Below the pieces are notes generated by a model. It was not told where the DNA came from, ran no database searches, and saw nothing but the letters and a program-made list of their open reading frames with translations. A stretch of 64,000 nt of DNA from Acinetobacter sp. XS-4 (GTDB lineage Bacteria; Pseudomonadota; Gammaproteobacteria; Pseudomonadales; Moraxellaceae): contig NZ_CP094657.1 in NCBI RefSeq assembly GCF_023920705.1, forward strand, positions 2,170,001 through 2,234,000, in the 5' to 3' direction. The position numbers were made by a program, and so were the translations under genes. This document shows, in pieces, positions 36,473-46,044 of the stretch (positions are counted from its first letter, which is position 1; the number at the start of each line of letters is the position of its first letter).

Positions 36473-37459
36473 ATGGATTTTAAGAGAGAAGTGAAAACTG
36501 GTATTAAATTACGGGGAGCGGATAAAGTCGCTCGTATTCCTATTAAAATTTTACCAACAGAAGAGTTGCCGACTAAACCAGACTGGATTAGAGCAAAAAT
36601 AACCGATTTTGAAGAAATCAAACGCATAAAAAATTTACTGCGCCAACAAAAATTACATAGTGTTTGTGAAGAGGCAGCATGCCCCAATCTACCCGAATGT
36701 TTTGGTGGAGGTACGGCAACATTTATGATTATGGGAGATATCTGTACTAGACGTTGCCCTTTTTGTGATGTCGCTCATGGTCGCCCAAAACCGCTAGACG
36801 AAGATGAACCTACGCATCTGGCAGAAACAGTCGCAAACCTAAAATTAAGATATGTCGTGATTACCTCTGTAGACCGTGATGATCTACACGATGGTGGTGC
36901 TGCACATTTTGTAAAGTGTATTGAAGAAATCAGAAAACGCTGCCCAGAAACACTGATTGAGATTTTAGTACCAGATTTTCGTGGTCGTTTAGAAACAGCT
37001 CTTTCAACTTTGAGCTTATCTCCACCTGATGTTTTTAATCACAATATTGAGACGGTTCCTCGTTTATATAAAGCGATGCGCCCAGGCTCAGACTATCAAC
37101 ACTCACTAGAGTTACTAAAACGCTTTAAAGCATATTGTCCTGATATCAAAACCAAGTCTGGTTTAATGGTTGGATTAGGAGAAATTGAAGCGGAAGTGCT
37201 TGCCCTACTCAATGACTTAAAAGATTATCAAGTAGACCTTGTTACCATTGGACAGTACTTACAGCCTTCAAAATCACATGCACCTATTCATCGTTTTGTA
37301 AGTTTACAAGAATTTGAAAGATACACACGACATGGTAAGCGATTAGGTTTTAAAAATATTTGGAGTGCACCTATGGTTCGTTCTAGCTATTTTGCTGATC
37401 GACAATATTTTGGAGAATCTGTACCCAAGCCTTTTAGTCGACAAGATGTCTTATCTTAA
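36473..37459 (+). CDS. lipA: lipoyl synthase (aco-associated)
   Basis: A 328-residue radical SAM enzyme inserting two sulfur atoms into octanoyl-E2. The auxiliary cluster Cys are 65, 70 and 76 ([12 protein letters not shown]); the radical SAM Cys are 91, 95 and 98 (CTRRCPFC). [12 protein letters not shown] and the conserved C-terminal RSSY-like [11 protein letters not shown] are present. It is divergent from acoA, so it is probably a second, dedicated lipoyl synthase for AcoC; the housekeeping lipA is expected elsewhere. Confidence 0.92.
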   Translation: MDFKREVKTGIKLRGADKVARIPIKILPTEELPTKPDWIRAKITDFEEIKRIKNLLRQQKLHSVCEEAACPNLPECFGGGTATFMIMGDICTRRCPFCDVAHGRPKPLDEDEPTHLAETVANLKLRYVVITSVDRDDLHDGGAAHFVKCIEEIRKRCPETLIEILVPDFRGRLETALSTLSLSPPDVFNHNIETVPRLYKAMRPGSDYQHSLELLKRFKAYCPDIKTKSGLMVGLGEIEAEVLALLNDLKDYQVDLVTIGQYLQPSKSHAPIHRFVSLQEFERYTRHGKRLGFKNIWSAPMVRSSYFADRQYFGESVPKPFSRQDVLS

Positions 37460-37615
37460 TGGTCATGTAATTAACAAAACTTATCCAATAGGCTAATGGT
37501 CAAGACTCATAAAAGTATTTAAGGTAAGGAGATAACGAGGAAATAGTCAAAATAAAAAAGTTATAACAGTTGAGCGGCTACGGATACGCCATTTCAATGA
37601 TAAAGGAATTTCGAT

Positions 37616-38755
37616 ATGGATATGTCAAAACAATTATCATCACCTTTTTTAGATACTACACCGCCATTATTCCGGCCAGAAAAATCATCTCACTCGAAAC
37701 AATTAGGGAAAAAACCTCCAGTTGACCTAGATGCGGCTCCGTTATTTGACCTAACTGAAGAATGGGAACATTCATTATTTGGTCGTTCGATTCACGAGTG
37801 TCATCGGAATCTAATGCATATTGCCGAAGATGCCGATATGGCAATTGGTGTGACCGACCCACATGGCACTCTACTTTGGACATGGAGTAGTACACCTATG
37901 CGTTCATCGGCAGAGCAAGTCCACTTTGTTGAAGGTGGTCAGTGGTCTACTCAGGCAGTGGGACAAAATGCAATTGGTTTAGCATTAAATACTCATTCAG
38001 CTAACTGCGTTTACTCACACGAAAACCAAATGAATAGTGTAAGAGACTGGGTCTGTTATGCAGCACCGATTACCGATTCACACACTGGCCAATTTTATGG
38101 GATTATGAATTTATCGACTAAATATCAAAAGCATAATTCTCTTGGTCTTTTAGCTGTTGAAAGATGTGCTGATATTGTGAAGCAAGCAATTCAGCTTCAT
38201 CAGAAAAATATTTTATATATTAAAGCCTTCGGCACACCTAAAGTTCAATATAACCAGCACAGCCTGACATTGACTCAACGTCAGATTGAAATTTTATGCA
38301 TTCTGACACTTTGTCCTGAGGGAATTAACCTTGAAGAGCTTCACTATGCTTTATATGGCGATCGGCCAGTAAGTACCACAACTTTAAAAGCGGAACTTTC
38401 TCAACTCAGAAACCTAATACCGGATGTCATCGAGTCTCGCCCTTATAGACTTAACTGTGAAATTCAATGTGATTTCTTAATGGCAGAGCAAGCATTAAAC
38501 CTAGGCTTCACATCGACTACCCTTACTCTCTATAGGGGAAATTTTTTAGCTAAATCAGAAAGTCCATTTTTGTGTGCATGGAGAGATTGCTTTGATGCTC
38601 GCTTGAGTCATGTGATTTATCAGATTGAAGATGTTGATCAACTATTACGAGTGGTCAGTCGTGTACCAGATCGTGTAGATGCTGTTGAGCGTTTGCTTGA
38701 ATTATTACCTGAAGACACGCCTTATCGAACTAAACTTTTAAAACTACTCGAATAA
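37616..38755 (+). CDS. GAF-domain regulator with winged-helix output (AcoR-like sensor)
   Basis: A 379-residue protein. The AcoR-type N-terminus has EEWEHSLFGRSIHECHRNLM, a GAF domain at about 70-195 (GQNAIGLALNTHSANCVYSHENQ, APITDSHTGQFYGIMNLST) and an OmpR-like winged helix at about 220-290 (LTLTQRQIEILCILTLCPEGI ... TTLKAELSQLRNLI). A helical tail follows. The AAA+ sigma-54 domain of true AcoR is absent. It lies downstream of lipA, divergent from the aco operon, so it is the probable acetoin-responsive regulator. AAGGA eight bases upstream supports the first ATG. Confidence 0.82.
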   Translation: MDMSKQLSSPFLDTTPPLFRPEKSSHSKQLGKKPPVDLDAAPLFDLTEEWEHSLFGRSIHECHRNLMHIAEDADMAIGVTDPHGTLLWTWSSTPMRSSAEQVHFVEGGQWSTQAVGQNAIGLALNTHSANCVYSHENQMNSVRDWVCYAAPITDSHTGQFYGIMNLSTKYQKHNSLGLLAVERCADIVKQAIQLHQKNILYIKAFGTPKVQYNQHSLTLTQRQIEILCILTLCPEGINLEELHYALYGDRPVSTTTLKAELSQLRNLIPDVIESRPYRLNCEIQCDFLMAEQALNLGFTSTTLTLYRGNFLAKSESPFLCAWRDCFDARLSHVIYQIEDVDQLLRVVSRVPDRVDAVERLLELLPEDTPYRTKLLKLLE

Positions 38756-38760
38756 AATAA

Positions 38761-38795
38761 AAGGGAGAATATCTATACAATATTCTCCCTTTTTC
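38761..38795. terminator. bidirectional terminator, GAF regulator / TenA-fold gene
   Basis: AAGGGAGAATAT pairs with ATATTCTCCCTT around a 7-base loop with T and A runs outside, between convergent genes. Confidence 0.88.
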
Positions 38796-38805
38796 TAAAG
38801 TGAGA

Positions 38806-39558
38806 TCAAGCAGAGGCTTGAAGCTGTACCTTATAGCAATCGTCTAAAGCTAATTCATAATAACGCAGCCCTTCTTCAGCAGCATGAAATGCTTTTTGCT
38901 GCCAATCTGGACGATCATTACATAAGCGCTTAATCAGCTCCATGGCTTCATAAGGGTGAAGATCATCATAGTGAGCATGCGCACGTAACCAAGCCAAAGA
39001 ACGCTTATCGATCATTACTTCAGGATGATCAGTATAAGTATGAATACCTTTATAGACCTGAATGGACCAATCTCCCGTTGCCCATTCAATTGCCAGATTT
39101 GTTGCAGCGAGGCATTCTGCCAAATTACCGCGATGACTCATATTCCATAAAAAATGGTTCACCGCATTCATCGCAGCTGGCGGCCGCACGCTATCAAGCT
39201 GGTCTACAGTTAAACCAAAACCTCCTGCCCAATCGCGATACCATTTTAAGTGTCGCTCTTCTACCTTAATATTTTGGATTAACCAATCTCGTGCTTCTGT
39301 AACACCAGGTTCAGAAAAACCCGTTGCTTTGCCCAACGCCCCAGCCATATATGACGGGAAATGCGCGACTAATGGATAGAAATTAAGTAAAGCATAACGG
39401 AAACTATTTAGGCTCAATCCCCCATTGGCCATTTCCGAAAAAAACGGATGTTTACTCACCCGTTCTTTCGCTGGTAGCAGATCATCCCAGAACTGCTGTG
39501 ACCATCCATTATGCGGTGTAATTTCTAAATGCATTCCATATTGATTTAGAGCAGTCAT
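38806..39558 (-). CDS. TenA-fold di-iron oxidase (HDO superfamily, UndA-like)
   Basis: A 250-residue heme-oxygenase-like protein. Candidate iron ligands are Glu100 and His103 (VEERHLKW), Glu158 (AIEWATGDW) and the triad His194-x3-Asp198-x2-His201 (HAHYDDLH). From memory these are almost the same positions as in the 1-alkene-forming fatty-acid oxidase UndA (101, 104, 159, 194, 198, 201). It lacks the Cys nucleophile pattern expected of TenA thiaminase. It could act on a fatty acid or another small carboxylate. Monocistronic, convergent with the aco regulator. Confidence 0.75.
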   Translation of the reverse strand: MTALNQYGMHLEITPHNGWSQQFWDDLLPAKERVSKHPFFSEMANGGLSLNSFRYALLNFYPLVAHFPSYMAGALGKATGFSEPGVTEARDWLIQNIKVEERHLKWYRDWAGGFGLTVDQLDSVRPPAAMNAVNHFLWNMSHRGNLAECLAATNLAIEWATGDWSIQVYKGIHTYTDHPEVMIDKRSLAWLRAHAHYDDLHPYEAMELIKRLCNDRPDWQQKAFHAAEEGLRYYELALDDCYKVQLQASA

Positions 39559-39878
39559 TGCTAATTTTCCTATTTATATGACAGCAATCATCTGTATTTC
39601 ACGTTACAAGTCTATCCGAAAATGATAAAGATACAATCGTTAATCGACCATTTGTAACTTTTTTCGATGGATTGTGACTCTTTAGATAATTGTTACGCTA
39701 ATCATTGAAATGTCGTGATTTTTATCACATTTAACTCAGATAAAAATCATTACTTTTTTAAAAAAACTGTATTATTATTTTGAATAAATCACACATTATA
39801 TAATCAGTATTTTTAGATGGAACTTTACCAAAAATAAGTCTCATTTTATGACAACTTCCAATATAGAGAGCATTAATT
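39559..39878. other. intergenic region, 320 bp
   Basis: AT-rich divergent region between the TenA-fold gene and the diguanylate cyclase. It must contain both promoters, but I see no clear operator, hairpin or small gene. Confidence 0.5.
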
Positions 39879-41108
39879 ATGAAGTTGCAGGGTTCCAATA
39901 TATTGGGACAGGAACAAATAGATTTATTAACCACACGAGGATTAAACTTCGTATGGTTTCCAAAGCAGCTTGAAACGATTTATCGTTTTCAATACCAAAA
40001 CGGTGCTGCCTATGAGTTCCGCTATAGAGCGCCTATTATTTTAATATTATATATATTTTTAAGCTTTGGTATATATCAAGTTTTACCAACTGAACAAGTT
40101 TTACCCTGGTTTAGTTATTATTCTTGGGTTGGTGTAATTATTTTTCTTGCGTGGATTTTATCGTTTATTAAAAAATTAAATCAGTACTTTGATTATTATG
40201 TAGGTGTCGGTTCAGCTTTAGCTGTGGCGATTACTTTTATTTTAATTAACGTCATTGAAAATGGCCAAGATAATGTTCTTTTTCATGCAGCGATGATGTA
40301 TGCGATTGTGATTATCTATGGTGCAGTAGGTATGCGTTTTTATACCGCCATATTTGCTGGATGGGTCGGAGGACTTGTTGGAATTTTGGCAACCAATTAC
40401 TTAAATGGAGTGATCGACTGGACCTTCCTGAACCGGACTTATACCTTCAGTAGTTTTTTGGGAATGACCCTTGCCTATGCAACTGACCGCCAACATCGAG
40501 AAAACTACTTACAAAACTGTATGATTGAGCTGAATCGTATTGAACTGATGCAGCAAGCACAGCAATTATCTTTACTTTCCCAGCAAGATGCACTTACAGG
40601 CTTAGCCAATCGACGCTATTTGGATGAAACACTAGATAATGAATGGCGACGTGCTTTACGACACGAAACGCCCCTGACCATCATGATGGTCGATATTGAT
40701 TACTTTAAATCTTACAATGACACGTTAGGGCATCTAAAAGGTGATGAGTGCTTAAAAGAAATCGCAATTGCTATTTCTTCTATTGCTGCTCGTAGTGGTG
40801 ATTTAGTGGCTCGTTATGGCGGCGAAGAATTTTTATTGTTATTCCCAATGACAAATGCACAGCAAGCTTTGATCCAAGTTGAACGTTTAATGAGTGCGAT
40901 TGATAAAATTGCAATTAAGCACCCATGTAGTGATGTTTCACCACATGTCACCATTAGTGTTGGAGTCGCAACCACCATTCCACGTCTAAACGATTCAATT
41001 TCGGCTTTTGTAGCGCGTGCTGACCATGCTTTGTATAAAGCAAAAACGAATGGGCGTAATCAATATAAGATTGCTGTAAACGAAGAACAAATTGTAGATT
41101 TAACTTAA
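39879..41108 (+). CDS. membrane-bound diguanylate cyclase
   Basis: A 409-residue protein. Six helices (about 51-70, 83-97, 110-127, 136-153, 156-172, 188-202) form a MASE-like sensor, followed by a short coiled stalk (205-235). The GGDEF domain has the active motif GGEEF at 314-318 and the allosteric I-site RSGD at 305-308 five residues before it. Asp272 (VDIDYFK) supplies metal binding. It should make cyclic di-GMP at the inner membrane with product inhibition. It stands alone. The signal is unknown. Confidence 0.9.
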   Translation: MKLQGSNILGQEQIDLLTTRGLNFVWFPKQLETIYRFQYQNGAAYEFRYRAPIILILYIFLSFGIYQVLPTEQVLPWFSYYSWVGVIIFLAWILSFIKKLNQYFDYYVGVGSALAVAITFILINVIENGQDNVLFHAAMMYAIVIIYGAVGMRFYTAIFAGWVGGLVGILATNYLNGVIDWTFLNRTYTFSSFLGMTLAYATDRQHRENYLQNCMIELNRIELMQQAQQLSLLSQQDALTGLANRRYLDETLDNEWRRALRHETPLTIMMVDIDYFKSYNDTLGHLKGDECLKEIAIAISSIAARSGDLVARYGGEEFLLLFPMTNAQQALIQVERLMSAIDKIAIKHPCSDVSPHVTISVGVATTIPRLNDSISAFVARADHALYKAKTNGRNQYKIAVNEEQIVDLT

Positions 41109-41408
41109 AAGTCAGACTTCTGTTCAAAATGAATTTTGACCAACGATTATCTCTCTTAGCTTTTTATAGCTCCTTTTTCAATTAAAATGAATAGACATAT
41201 ACAATTAGCTTTTCCATCCGTGGTAAAGCTAAAATATAATTTAGAAGCAATAGTATAAAAGACCAATTTTATTTAAGTTTAAACCAATCGTTAAAAACAA
41301 CTTATATAAACTTAATAAATTCAGCGACCTTCCACACATTAATATCCTATTTTTAGATAATAAGAATTACAGGATTTAGTCAGTATAATATAGAAAAATT
41401 CCACTTTA
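41109..41408. other. intergenic region, 300 bp
   Basis: AT-rich. It contains one inverted repeat, TTAGCTTT ... AAAGCTAA, at 41205-41232 with an inner CCA-TCCG-TGG stem, without a T run on either strand. It could be a weak terminator for the cyclase gene. No gene seen. Confidence 0.45.
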
Positions 41409-42134
41409 TTAGAACCCACCTTTCAGCTTCTTCCAAAATTTAATTAAAAAATAGAATAATGAATTTTGTTCTATTCTTTGCGGTACAGTAGAAATGGATT
41501 CAGCGGAAAATGGTAACATCGAAACAATATTCTCATGTATTGTTTCATAATTTGGATAAGCTTCTTTTTTTATTATTTCTATAATTTTTTGGATTTCATC
41601 AATAGATAAATTTAAAAATCTCTTAATTTCTTGGGCTGTTTTTGACTCAATAGACAATAAAGCACAAACTCTAGTGACATTAACAATCTGCTCTGCATGA
41701 ATATTTTTAAAGTCTGGATAACAAACAAGCTTATAAATAATTTTTGTCTCTAAATTTTCTTTAGACACTTTATTCTCGTTACTTATTATACGTTCCTGAT
41801 GACTTGTTTTGAAATATTCGTTCTTCTCAATATCTTGTAAAATATTGAGAAGCTCCTGATATCTTAATGGCCTCTTCAAACCATACTGATACCCTTTTAA
41901 AAGCTCAGGATTATTACTTAATACGATCTTAATTTTTTTAGGAATAAGTATGTTCGTATAACCGCTATCTAAATCAATAATATGTATATCTGGATTTTCA
42001 TCACTATATGTCCAATTCCCTAAAAGATGAGATGACAAAGATAAATCATGAATAACTTTTATCATTGCCTCTAGATTTTTAGGCAACAGCCTATCCTTTG
42101 ACATACAGCCAACTCTATATGTGCACTGATTCAT
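41409..42134 (-). CDS. hypothetical protein with degenerate receiver-like N-terminus
   Basis: A 241-residue unrecognised protein. ATG at 42134 has GGGGA eight bases upstream; the longer frame adds an implausible 50-residue hydrophobic leader. Residues 1-110 alternate beta and alpha elements (DIHIIDLDSGYTN, KIKIVLSNNPELLK, GLKRPLRYQELLNIL). The Lys-Arg-Pro-Leu before a final helix recalls the KP switch of response-regulator receivers. Residues 150-220 are helical and wHTH-like (QEIKRFLNLSIDEIQKIIE). Base composition is very AT-rich even for this genome. Possible pseudo-receiver transcription or signalling protein; low certainty. Confidence 0.6.
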   Translation of the reverse strand: MNQCTYRVGCMSKDRLLPKNLEAMIKVIHDLSLSSHLLGNWTYSDENPDIHIIDLDSGYTNILIPKKIKIVLSNNPELLKGYQYGLKRPLRYQELLNILQDIEKNEYFKTSHQERIISNENKVSKENLETKIIYKLVCYPDFKNIHAEQIVNVTRVCALLSIESKTAQEIKRFLNLSIDEIQKIIEIIKKEAYPNYETIHENIVSMLPFSAESISTVPQRIEQNSLFYFLIKFWKKLKGGF

Positions 42135-42466
42135 TGATATTTCCCCAATTTCAATGATGACTTTAAAAATTATTTGTTTAAAGTAATAAAAAATTAAATA
42201 TGTAATAAACTTATATAAAGGCAATTTGAGTAAAATTACCTTTAACAGATAAATATAAATATTTGGGTGCAGTAAAATTAACAATATTTAATTGCCAATA
42301 TCTACAGATGAATATACTCAAAATAAATCGCAGAATATTATATTTATATAAATATTATAAGACAAGACAATAATTTAAAATTTAATCAAACTTCAGTATA
42401 ATAAAAACTTAAAACCCCATATTTAAATTAAATACGGGGTTTTAAGTACTATAATCAAAAATATGA
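42135..42466. other. intergenic region, 332 bp
   Basis: Extremely AT-rich DNA between the receiver-like gene and aroC. It holds the aroC terminator at its right end. The frame that reads through its left part as a leader of the 41409 gene lacks a ribosome-binding site. Confidence 0.5.
42411..42443 (-). terminator. terminator downstream of aroC
   Basis: AAAACCCC pairs with GGGGTTTT, extended by TATTTA/TAAATA after one mismatch, and reads into TTTT on the minus strand. Confidence 0.75.
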
Positions 42467-43558
42467 TTAAGGTTCAATTGGAGCAAATGGCGGAATAACA
42501 TCCGCATTTTGAGCACGATGACGTAAAAAATGATCCATTAAAACAATCGCTAGCATTGCTTCTGCAATCGGTGTTGCACGTACACCTACACATGGATCAT
42601 GACGGCCTTTAGTCAACACATCGGTATCTTCGCGATTTAAATTAATTGTTTTACCTGGTGTCGTAATGCTTGCTGTTGGTTTTAGTGCAATAGCAACTCG
42701 AATAGACTGACCACTTGAGATACCGCCCAAAATCCCACCAGCATGATTCGCTAAAAAGCCATTACTGGTCAATTCATCACGTGTTTCATGACCAAATTGT
42801 CCAGCAACTGCAAAACCATCACCAATTTCTACACCTTTAACCGCATTAATGCTCATCATCGCATGAGCAATGTCAGCATCTAAACGATCAAAAACAGGTT
42901 CACCCCAGCCTACAGGAACTTTTTCAGCTACAATTTCTAGCTTAGCACCGCAGCTTGTTCCTTGTTCACGTAAAGAAGTCACCAAAGCTTCAAAACGTGA
43001 AACAGCATCTACGTCACCACAGAAAAATGGATTATTCGGAACTTCATTCCAATCCAGTTTTTCGGCAACTTCATTGCCAATTTGAGTAACGTGTCCACGA
43101 ATCAAGACGCCAAATTTTTCTGCTAAATATTTTTTAGCAATTGCACCCGCTGCAACACGCATAGCAGTTTCACGAGCACTTGAACGGCCACCGCCACGAT
43201 AGTCACGAAAACCGTATTTTTGCGTATATGTATAGTCGGCATGGCCAGGTCTAAAAGTTTGGGCAATATTGCCGTAATCTTTTGATTTCTGATCAGTATT
43301 CTCAATCAATAAACCAATTGGCGTGCCTGTCGTTTTGCCTTCAAAAACACCTGAAATAATTTTAACTTGATCAGGCTCTTTACGTTGAGTCGCAAACTTA
43401 GAAGTACCTGGTTTACGACGGTCAAGATCTTTTTGCAAGTCTTCTTCAGACAGCTCAAGGCCTGGTGGCACACCATCCACAATTGCCATTAAGCCAACGC
43501 CATGAGACTCACCACAAGTGGTTACACGAAAGAGTTGCCCAATAGTGTTCCCTGCCAT
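42467..43558 (-). CDS. aroC: chorismate synthase
   Basis: A 363-residue enzyme that converts 5-enolpyruvylshikimate 3-phosphate to chorismate with reduced FMN. Signatures are [18 protein letters not shown] (residues 16-33), [22 protein letters not shown] and [17 protein letters not shown]. Length is normal. AAGGAG lies eight bases before the ATG. It follows prmB by 12 bases, so the two are co-transcribed, a common gammaproteobacterial arrangement. Confidence 0.96.
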   Translation of the reverse strand: MAGNTIGQLFRVTTCGESHGVGLMAIVDGVPPGLELSEEDLQKDLDRRKPGTSKFATQRKEPDQVKIISGVFEGKTTGTPIGLLIENTDQKSKDYGNIAQTFRPGHADYTYTQKYGFRDYRGGGRSSARETAMRVAAGAIAKKYLAEKFGVLIRGHVTQIGNEVAEKLDWNEVPNNPFFCGDVDAVSRFEALVTSLREQGTSCGAKLEIVAEKVPVGWGEPVFDRLDADIAHAMMSINAVKGVEIGDGFAVAGQFGHETRDELTSNGFLANHAGGILGGISSGQSIRVAIALKPTASITTPGKTINLNREDTDVLTKGRHDPCVGVRATPIAEAMLAIVLMDHFLRHRAQNADVIPPFAPIEP

Positions 43559-43570
43559 ATACCCAACTCC

Positions 43571-44575
43571 TTATATTTGCTCTTCAAATAGTTTTCTATA
43601 ACGGCGACATTGTTCAGCAGTCAAAGCAAAAATACCTGAACCGCCTTTTTGGAAAGTGAGCCAGTTGAAATCAATCGTATTAAAGTTTTGACGCATTGAC
43701 CATTCAGAATTACCTACTTCAATGACAATTAGGCCATCTTCAGTTAAATAATCTGCCGCTTCTGCAAGCATTTTACGAACTAAGTCTAAACCATCTTGGC
43801 CTGCTGCCAATGCAAGTTCAGGTTCATGTAAAAATTCTTCTGGTAAGTCAGCCATATCTTCAGCATCAACGTACGGCGGATTACTTACAATCAAATCATA
43901 CTGATTTTCAGCTGGAATCTTGGCAAATAGATCTGATTCAAGCAATGCAACTTGATATTGCTTATTGTGGTGTTCAGTATTAATTGAAGCAACTTCTAAC
44001 GCTTCTTTAGAGATGTCAGTTGCGTCTATTTCAGCGTCTGGATATGCATAAGCCAAAGCAACCGCAATACATCCAGAACCTGTACACATATCTAAAATAC
44101 GGTGTGGAGTTTTAGGCTTTGCATTTTCTGGCAAATTATTGAGGGCTTCGCGCATTTGCCCATTTTCATCTAAACAATATGGTGCAAAACGTTGCTCAAT
44201 TAATTCTGCAATTGGTGAACGTGGAATGAGTACACGCTCATCTACATAGAATGGCTTATTAAAGAAATAAGCAAGGTTTAATAAATAAGATGTTGGAATA
44301 CGGTCATTAATACGACGTTCCAATAAGCTTAAAAATTCTGCTTTCTCACTTGGTAATAACTTCGCATCTAGAATTTCTGCGTCTGCTGACCATTCAAGAG
44401 ATAAGGTTTGTAAAACTAATGCAGAGCTTTCTGCAAAATAATCTTCAGTACCTTGTCCTAAATGTGCATCATGTTGACGTAATGCTGATACCCCAAAACG
44501 AATGAAATCTCGAATTGTTGATAAATTTTCAGCCGCTTCCTGTAAATTTTCAGGGCTAATCGTCGGTCGCTCCAC
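43571..44575 (-). CDS. prmB: ribosomal protein uL3 N5-glutamine methyltransferase
   Basis: A 334-residue class I methyltransferase. SAM-binding DMCTGSGCI is at 162-170 and the glutamine-methylating NPPY motif at 232-235, with a PrmB/HemK-type helical N-terminal domain. It methylates a glutamine of ribosomal protein L3. It uses a GTG start with GGAG eight bases upstream. The longer N-terminus and aroC linkage favour PrmB over PrmC. Confidence 0.92.
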   Translation of the reverse strand: MERPTISPENLQEAAENLSTIRDFIRFGVSALRQHDAHLGQGTEDYFAESSALVLQTLSLEWSADAEILDAKLLPSEKAEFLSLLERRINDRIPTSYLLNLAYFFNKPFYVDERVLIPRSPIAELIEQRFAPYCLDENGQMREALNNLPENAKPKTPHRILDMCTGSGCIAVALAYAYPDAEIDATDISKEALEVASINTEHHNKQYQVALLESDLFAKIPAENQYDLIVSNPPYVDAEDMADLPEEFLHEPELALAAGQDGLDLVRKMLAEAADYLTEDGLIVIEVGNSEWSMRQNFNTIDFNWLTFQKGGSGIFALTAEQCRRYRKLFEEQI

Positions 44576-44631
44576 TTAGGCGTCTCCAAAGGCAAATTTT
44601 GCAAAGTGACTATTCTACTGAGTGAGGTACA

Positions 44632-44648
44632 GCAAAGCAACGCTTTGC
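44632..44648. repeat. REP-like palindrome shared with the 58-bp repeat
   Basis: GCAAAGCAACGCTTTGC is a 7-bp stem with a 3-base loop. Its core is the same AAAGC-AAC-GCTTT hairpin found in every unit of the tandem array at 24231-24427. It lies in the gap between prmB and trpB. Confidence 0.6.
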
Positions 44649-44752
44649 CCTATGAACCGGAGTTTTACAGGCCTATCTCGAACAATCACACGTTAAAATC
44701 AGAATACTTTGTTTTAATTATAAAATAATGAAATTTAATTTAGATGTTCAAA

Positions 44753-44783
44753 ACAAAAAACAGCCCTTAAATGGAGGGCTGTT
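44753..44783 (-). terminator. terminator downstream of trpB
   Basis: AACAGCCCT pairs with AGGGCTGTT around a 7-base loop, followed on the minus strand by TTTTTTGTTTTG. Confidence 0.85.
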
Positions 44784-44801
44784 CTTAAAGTTTAATTCGT
44801 T

Positions 44802-46007
44802 TTAAAGCTTAAGCTTTTCGGCAACATAATCAGAGTCTTTATCTCCACGACCTGATAGATTCACTACAATCATGGTTTCTTTTGCTAATTGGGGAGCTTC
44901 ACGAATTGCCCATGCGACAGCGTGTGAGCTTTCAAGCGCAGGAACAATACCCTCAACACGAGAAAGTGTCATAAAAGCATCTAAACACTCTTGGTCAGTT
45001 GCAGTGCTATATTCAACACGTCCTAAATCTTTTAAGAAACTATGTTGTGGCCCAACACCCGGATAGTCTAGCCCTGAAGCAATAGAATGCACAGGTAAAG
45101 GTTCACCAGCCTCATTCTCAAGAACATAACACGCCATACCGTGAATTTGACTTGGCTTACCTAAAGTTAGCGTCGCTGAATGCATATTAGTGTCTAAACC
45201 ATGTCCAGCCGGTTCAACCCCAACAAGTTTTACATCTGGATCATTTAAAAATGCAGTAAATGCGCCTATTGCATTTGAACCACCACCTACACATGCCACT
45301 ACATAATCAGGGCTTTTTCCAAATCGTTGATGCGTTTGATCTTTAATTTCATTACCAATAATAGATTGAAAATCGCGAACCATTTTAGGAAATGGATGTG
45401 GTCCCACAACAGAACCAATGGCATATATAAAGTTTTTTGGGTCTTTTAAATATTCTTCAAATGCACTATCTACAGCATCTTTTAATGTTGCTGTACCACG
45501 TGTTACCGCCACCAAATGAGCACCCAAAATTTTCATTTTGACTACATTTGGATGTTCTTTTTCAATATCGACTTGCCCCATGTGAATTTCACACGGAATT
45601 CCCACTAATGCACAAGCAGTTGCCAAAGCGACCCCATGCTGACCAGCACCTGTTTCAGCAATAACTTTCTTTTTCCCCATATATTTAGCAAGTAAAGCTT
45701 CACCTAAACAGTGATTAATTTTGTGAGCACCTGTGTGGTTCAAATCTTCACGCTTTAAATAAATTTGTGCACCACCTAACTGTTCAGATAAACGCTTCGC
45801 ATAAAATAAAGGACTTGGACGGCCTACATAATTTGTAAAGAGGTCTGATAATTCATTTTGAAATTCAGCTGTATGGCGAATTTCTTCATAAGCAACATTA
45901 ATTTCATCCATTGCTTCTTTTAAATGTGGAGGAATAAATTGTCCACCATATTCACCAAAAAATCCTTGTTCATTCGGCAAAGCAATACCGTTAATTTGAT
46001 GTTGCAT
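44802..46007 (-). CDS. trpB: tryptophan synthase beta chain (orphan copy)
   Basis: A 401-residue PLP enzyme joining indole and serine. The PLP Lys96 lies in HTGAHKIN, with the ETGAGQHG loop (118-125), the phosphate-binding GGGSNAIG and SSGLDYPG-like [13 protein letters not shown]. All expected blocks are present. No trpA or trpF is adjacent; neighbours are prmB and a VWA gene. Position 99 is His where canonical TrpB has Asn (HKINN). It may be the main beta subunit placed away from trpA, or a second copy with another role. Confidence 0.88.
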   Translation of the reverse strand: MQHQINGIALPNEQGFFGEYGGQFIPPHLKEAMDEINVAYEEIRHTAEFQNELSDLFTNYVGRPSPLFYAKRLSEQLGGAQIYLKREDLNHTGAHKINHCLGEALLAKYMGKKKVIAETGAGQHGVALATACALVGIPCEIHMGQVDIEKEHPNVVKMKILGAHLVAVTRGTATLKDAVDSAFEEYLKDPKNFIYAIGSVVGPHPFPKMVRDFQSIIGNEIKDQTHQRFGKSPDYVVACVGGGSNAIGAFTAFLNDPDVKLVGVEPAGHGLDTNMHSATLTLGKPSQIHGMACYVLENEAGEPLPVHSIASGLDYPGVGPQHSFLKDLGRVEYSTATDQECLDAFMTLSRVEGIVPALESSHAVAWAIREAPQLAKETMIVVNLSGRGDKDSDYVAEKLKL

Positions 46008-46044
46008 ATCATCCCTCTTTTTTAAATTATTAAAGTTATTAAGC

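Noticed and set aside
42135..42284. 50-residue hydrophobic leader of the receiver-like protein
   Set aside because: Composition follows the AT-rich DNA and the ATG at 42134 has a clear GGGGA ribosome-binding site.
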